Of a stretch of 24,670 bases of DNA, positions 22,838-24,670 are shown in pieces. The stretch covers positions 1 to 24,670 of the forward strand of contig DIDI01000034.1 of assembly GCA_002418055.1 (NCBI GenBank), in the 5' to 3' direction. This DNA comes from Lactobacillus sp. UBA5804. Its GTDB lineage: Bacteria; Bacillota; Bacilli; Lactobacillales; Lactobacillaceae. Every line of letters starts with the position of its first letter. The stretch's first letter is position 1. The notes below the pieces were generated by a model, which was given only the letters and a program-made list of their open reading frames with translations, did no database searches and was not told the DNA's origin. Made by a program: the position numbers and the translations under genes.

Positions 22838-23701
22838 TTAGGCTGATTGGCGTAACGGCGCTGCCATACTCAGTGCGGAATATAGTAAAACGATGATGAC
22901 CAGCCATTGCAAACGGCTGGTATCCAGGTTTTTGACGAAGAAGACAGCAGTTAAGACCCCCAGCACCCCAAAAATGCCAGCAAATAACGTAATCTTACGG
23001 CTGTAAGTCCCAAGTTTAACAAACTGAATCGAACTCGTTGAAATCGAACAAGTCGCCGCGCCCATCATGATTGGAAAAGCGGCCACCGGCGTTAGTCCCA
23101 TGGTGTAAACAGTTGCCATCGTTAGTGCATAAGAGCCAATTCCGATGTTGTTAAGTCCACCATAGATGAAAAGTAGGCTTGCGGTCACCATTAACTTCCA
23201 GCCGGTGAGGGCGTTGGCTGTGCCGGTTGCGGCAATCCAGTTTAATTTATTTGCTAGTATCAACAACGCTGCTAGTACGAGTCCGGCAGTGACAAACTTT
23301 TTAATGGTTGGAACGGCTAATTTGATGACTAGGCGGGGACTGATATAAGCACCTAGCATCGCAGCAAAAATGCAGACTGCTAAGGTTTTGAAGTCAACCC
23401 TGATGGTACTGATGTAAGAGAGTGCCATGACTGCTAGAGGGATGACACATTGGGTGTTCAGTGTGCCTGGTATTTTCTTAATGGGGATCCACTTGAGTTT
23501 GGCGTAAAGCGCAGTACTGATGGCAAAATCAGAAATACCAAAAGTCGATAGGAAGAAAATGATAAATGAACTGAAGGGGAGCAGCCAAGTGGTCGCTGGT
23601 TCAAACATGATTTGATGGCGGTGTGCCCGCAGGTCACGGATTAGGGTGCATAAAAAGCTGAAATTAATGAAAAAAATGAGGATTAATAAAAGTTCAATCA
23701 T
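22838..23701 (-). CDS. TSUP-family permease (sulfite exporter TauE/SafE type)
   Basis: The 287-residue protein has about eight membrane segments in two halves. Features matching the family are GISDFAISTALYAKL near 60, the loop KWIPIKKIPGTLNTQCV, and in the second half GGLNNIGIGSYALTM and MGAATCSIST. TSUP carriers export sulfite, sulfonates or other small anions; the substrate here is unknown. AAGGAGG precedes the ATG. It is a single-gene unit with its own promoter. Confidence 0.82.
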   Translation of the reverse strand: MIELLLILIFFINFSFLCTLIRDLRAHRHQIMFEPATTWLLPFSSFIIFFLSTFGISDFAISTALYAKLKWIPIKKIPGTLNTQCVIPLAVMALSYISTIRVDFKTLAVCIFAAMLGAYISPRLVIKLAVPTIKKFVTAGLVLAALLILANKLNWIAATGTANALTGWKLMVTASLLFIYGGLNNIGIGSYALTMATVYTMGLTPVAAFPIMMGAATCSISTSSIQFVKLGTYSRKITLFAGIFGVLGVLTAVFFVKNLDTSRLQWLVIIVLLYSALSMAAPLRQSA

Positions 23702-23767
23702 GAGTTCCTCCTTCTGCTAAGGTTAGGTGCGTGGTACTTAAATACCTGTATGTGGCTAGTATCTTGT

Positions 23768-23796
23768 ATGATAAAAGAATTTTCTGTTCATTCCAA
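23768..23796 (-). promoter_or_regulatory. promoter of the TSUP gene
   Basis: On the minus strand TTGGAA (23791-23796) and TATCAT (23768-23773) are 17 bases apart, about 65 bases before the ATG. Confidence 0.55.
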
Positions 23797-23867
23797 GATA
23801 ACATTTTTATTAATTATGGTTAACCGTAAATTAGAAATAAATTGGTAATTGATTTATTCTACCCATC

Positions 23868-23906
23868 AAAAAAGCCCCACTCGGTGTTACCGAATTGGGA
23901 CTTTTT
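23868..23906. terminator. terminator after the right-edge membrane protein gene
   Basis: AAAAAGCCCCA plus TCGG pairs with CCGA plus TGGGACTTTTT around TGTTA, with one wobble and a small internal loop. It lies 3 bases beyond the minus-strand gene ending at 23910. Confidence 0.8.
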
Positions 23907-23909
23907 CGA

Positions 23910-24670
23910 TTAATCAGCTGTTTTGGTATTGGCTAATTTTAACATGATGCCTTCAATGAAGGCGAGAATTAGGCTGGCAGTTAGAAAGTCGAGCACGTTG
24001 CCTGAGTAGAAGGCTGCCATAACCATGAAACCACTTGCTAATATCAGGGCCATGAGGCGAGCTGATTTACGGCGCCACCATTGAAGTAACGCATACGCTG
24101 GGAGCAAGAGCGATGGTCCTACGAAGAGGAGCATGCCAATTAGACCTAACGAATAGATTTGAGAGACATAATCGCGTTCGAGGTTGAAAATATTGCTGAC
24201 GCGTGTGTAGGAAATGCCGAGCCAGTCATCAAGTGGCTGCTTATGGTGAGCCCGTACCCGATTGAGCATGGCCGTTTCGACATAACGGTTTTGCATGCGT
24301 AATTCGCCAGGTTGCCGCATGATACCAATCCAAAAGTCGGGATCACGCTGGTAGGGATAAGCTTTAAGCACAAATTTAGGATTTAAGGCATAAGCTTGAT
24401 AGTGTTGTTTGACAAAATTTTGTTTAAACTGTTTTAAACGCGCCGGTTGCTGCCGATATTTTTTAAGCCCGGCTGTTAACTGCTGGTCGAGTTGCTGTGT
24501 CCGCGTGTCCGACTGCTGAGCTAAGTAATGTTCATAGCGATAGCGTTGTCCGACTGGCCCAAAGGGCGTGATGGCTAAAGCCGCTAATTCAATCAACAGC
24601 AAGACGAGCAATGCTGGCCGTAAGGATTTGAACCAGTCCCGTTCTTTCAGCTGATGTGCAACTAAAATGA
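23910..24670 (-). CDS. membrane protein, O-antigen-ligase-like, C-terminal part
   Basis: The minus-strand frame is open to the right edge, so the true start lies outside the window; 253 residues are visible. A hydrophobic segment near the visible N-terminus (LRPALLVLLLIELAALAI) is followed by a soluble stretch of about 120 residues rich in Gln, Arg and Lys. Then DWLGISYTRVSNIFNLERDY and three more membrane segments follow. A conserved ERDY-x-x-IYSLGLIGMLLF pattern and a large loop before the last helices are as I remember O-antigen ligase family proteins of lactobacilli, which act in surface polysaccharide assembly. The family call is tentative. Confidence 0.55.
   Translation of the reverse strand, partial: ILVAHQLKERDWFKSLRPALLVLLLIELAALAITPFGPVGQRYRYEHYLAQQSDTRTQQLDQQLTAGLKKYRQQPARLKQFKQNFVKQHYQAYALNPKFVLKAYPYQRDPDFWIGIMRQPGELRMQNRYVETAMLNRVRAHHKQPLDDWLGISYTRVSNIFNLERDYVSQIYSLGLIGMLLFVGPSLLLPAYALLQWWRRKSARLMALILASGFMVMAAFYSGNVLDFLTASLILAFIEGIMLKLANTKTAD

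Overview
The window looks like the chromosome of a lactic acid bacterium of the Lactobacillaceae, most like the Lactiplantibacillus plantarum group. The reasons are the gene order of the fatty-acid synthesis operon, the strong AGGAGG-type ribosome binding sites, the mid-range GC, and the T-box leader in front of an amino-acid ABC transporter. The assignment rests on gene order and protein character only; no database was searched.

Bases 1-9526 (+) are one tightly packed type II fatty-acid synthesis operon: the 3' end of a first fabZ, a MarR-type regulator (fabT), fabH, acpP, fabD, fabG, fabF, accB, a second fabZ homologue, accC, accD, accA and fabI. Acetyl-CoA carboxylase (accB/C/D/A) makes malonyl-CoA, FabD loads it on ACP, FabH primes, FabF elongates, and FabG, FabZ and FabI reduce, dehydrate and reduce. 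Several genes are joined by one-base TAATG or ATGA overlaps. A hairpin enclosing a tiny leader frame separates the operon from birA, the biotin ligase that would modify AccB. The second FabZ homologue lacks the catalytic histidine of the family.

Bases 10431-13957 hold a convergent terminator, a multicopper oxidase with a His/Met-rich tail (-), and a two-gene unit (+) encoding a protein with a histone-like basic tail and a two-helix membrane protein. Bases 13971-16590 (-) are a polar amino-acid ABC importer (permease, ATPase, lipoprotein) behind a T-box leader of about 400 nt with two successive antiterminator/terminator modules.

From about 16700 the region becomes accessory. An MFS exporter with different codon use lies between two copies of an 80-bp direct repeat. 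It diverges from a probably leaderless ArsR-type regulator, which is followed by a glutathione S-transferase-like gene. Then come a decayed LytTR/DUF3021 pair, a RimL-like acetyltransferase, a frameshifted small membrane protein gene, a proline iminopeptidase-like hydrolase, an NmrA-like Rossmann protein, a C-terminal scrap of an ABC exporter, a TSUP permease, and the 3' part of an O-antigen-ligase-like membrane protein running off the right edge. At least four broken genes in about 3.5 kb mark this as a decaying, exchange-prone segment.

No tRNA, rRNA, CRISPR array, transposase or integrase was recognised. I found no clearly new multi-gene system. The strongest candidates for follow-up are the histidine-less FabZ inside the operon, the partially duplicated T-box, and the repeat-bracketed MFS/ArsR/GST locus.
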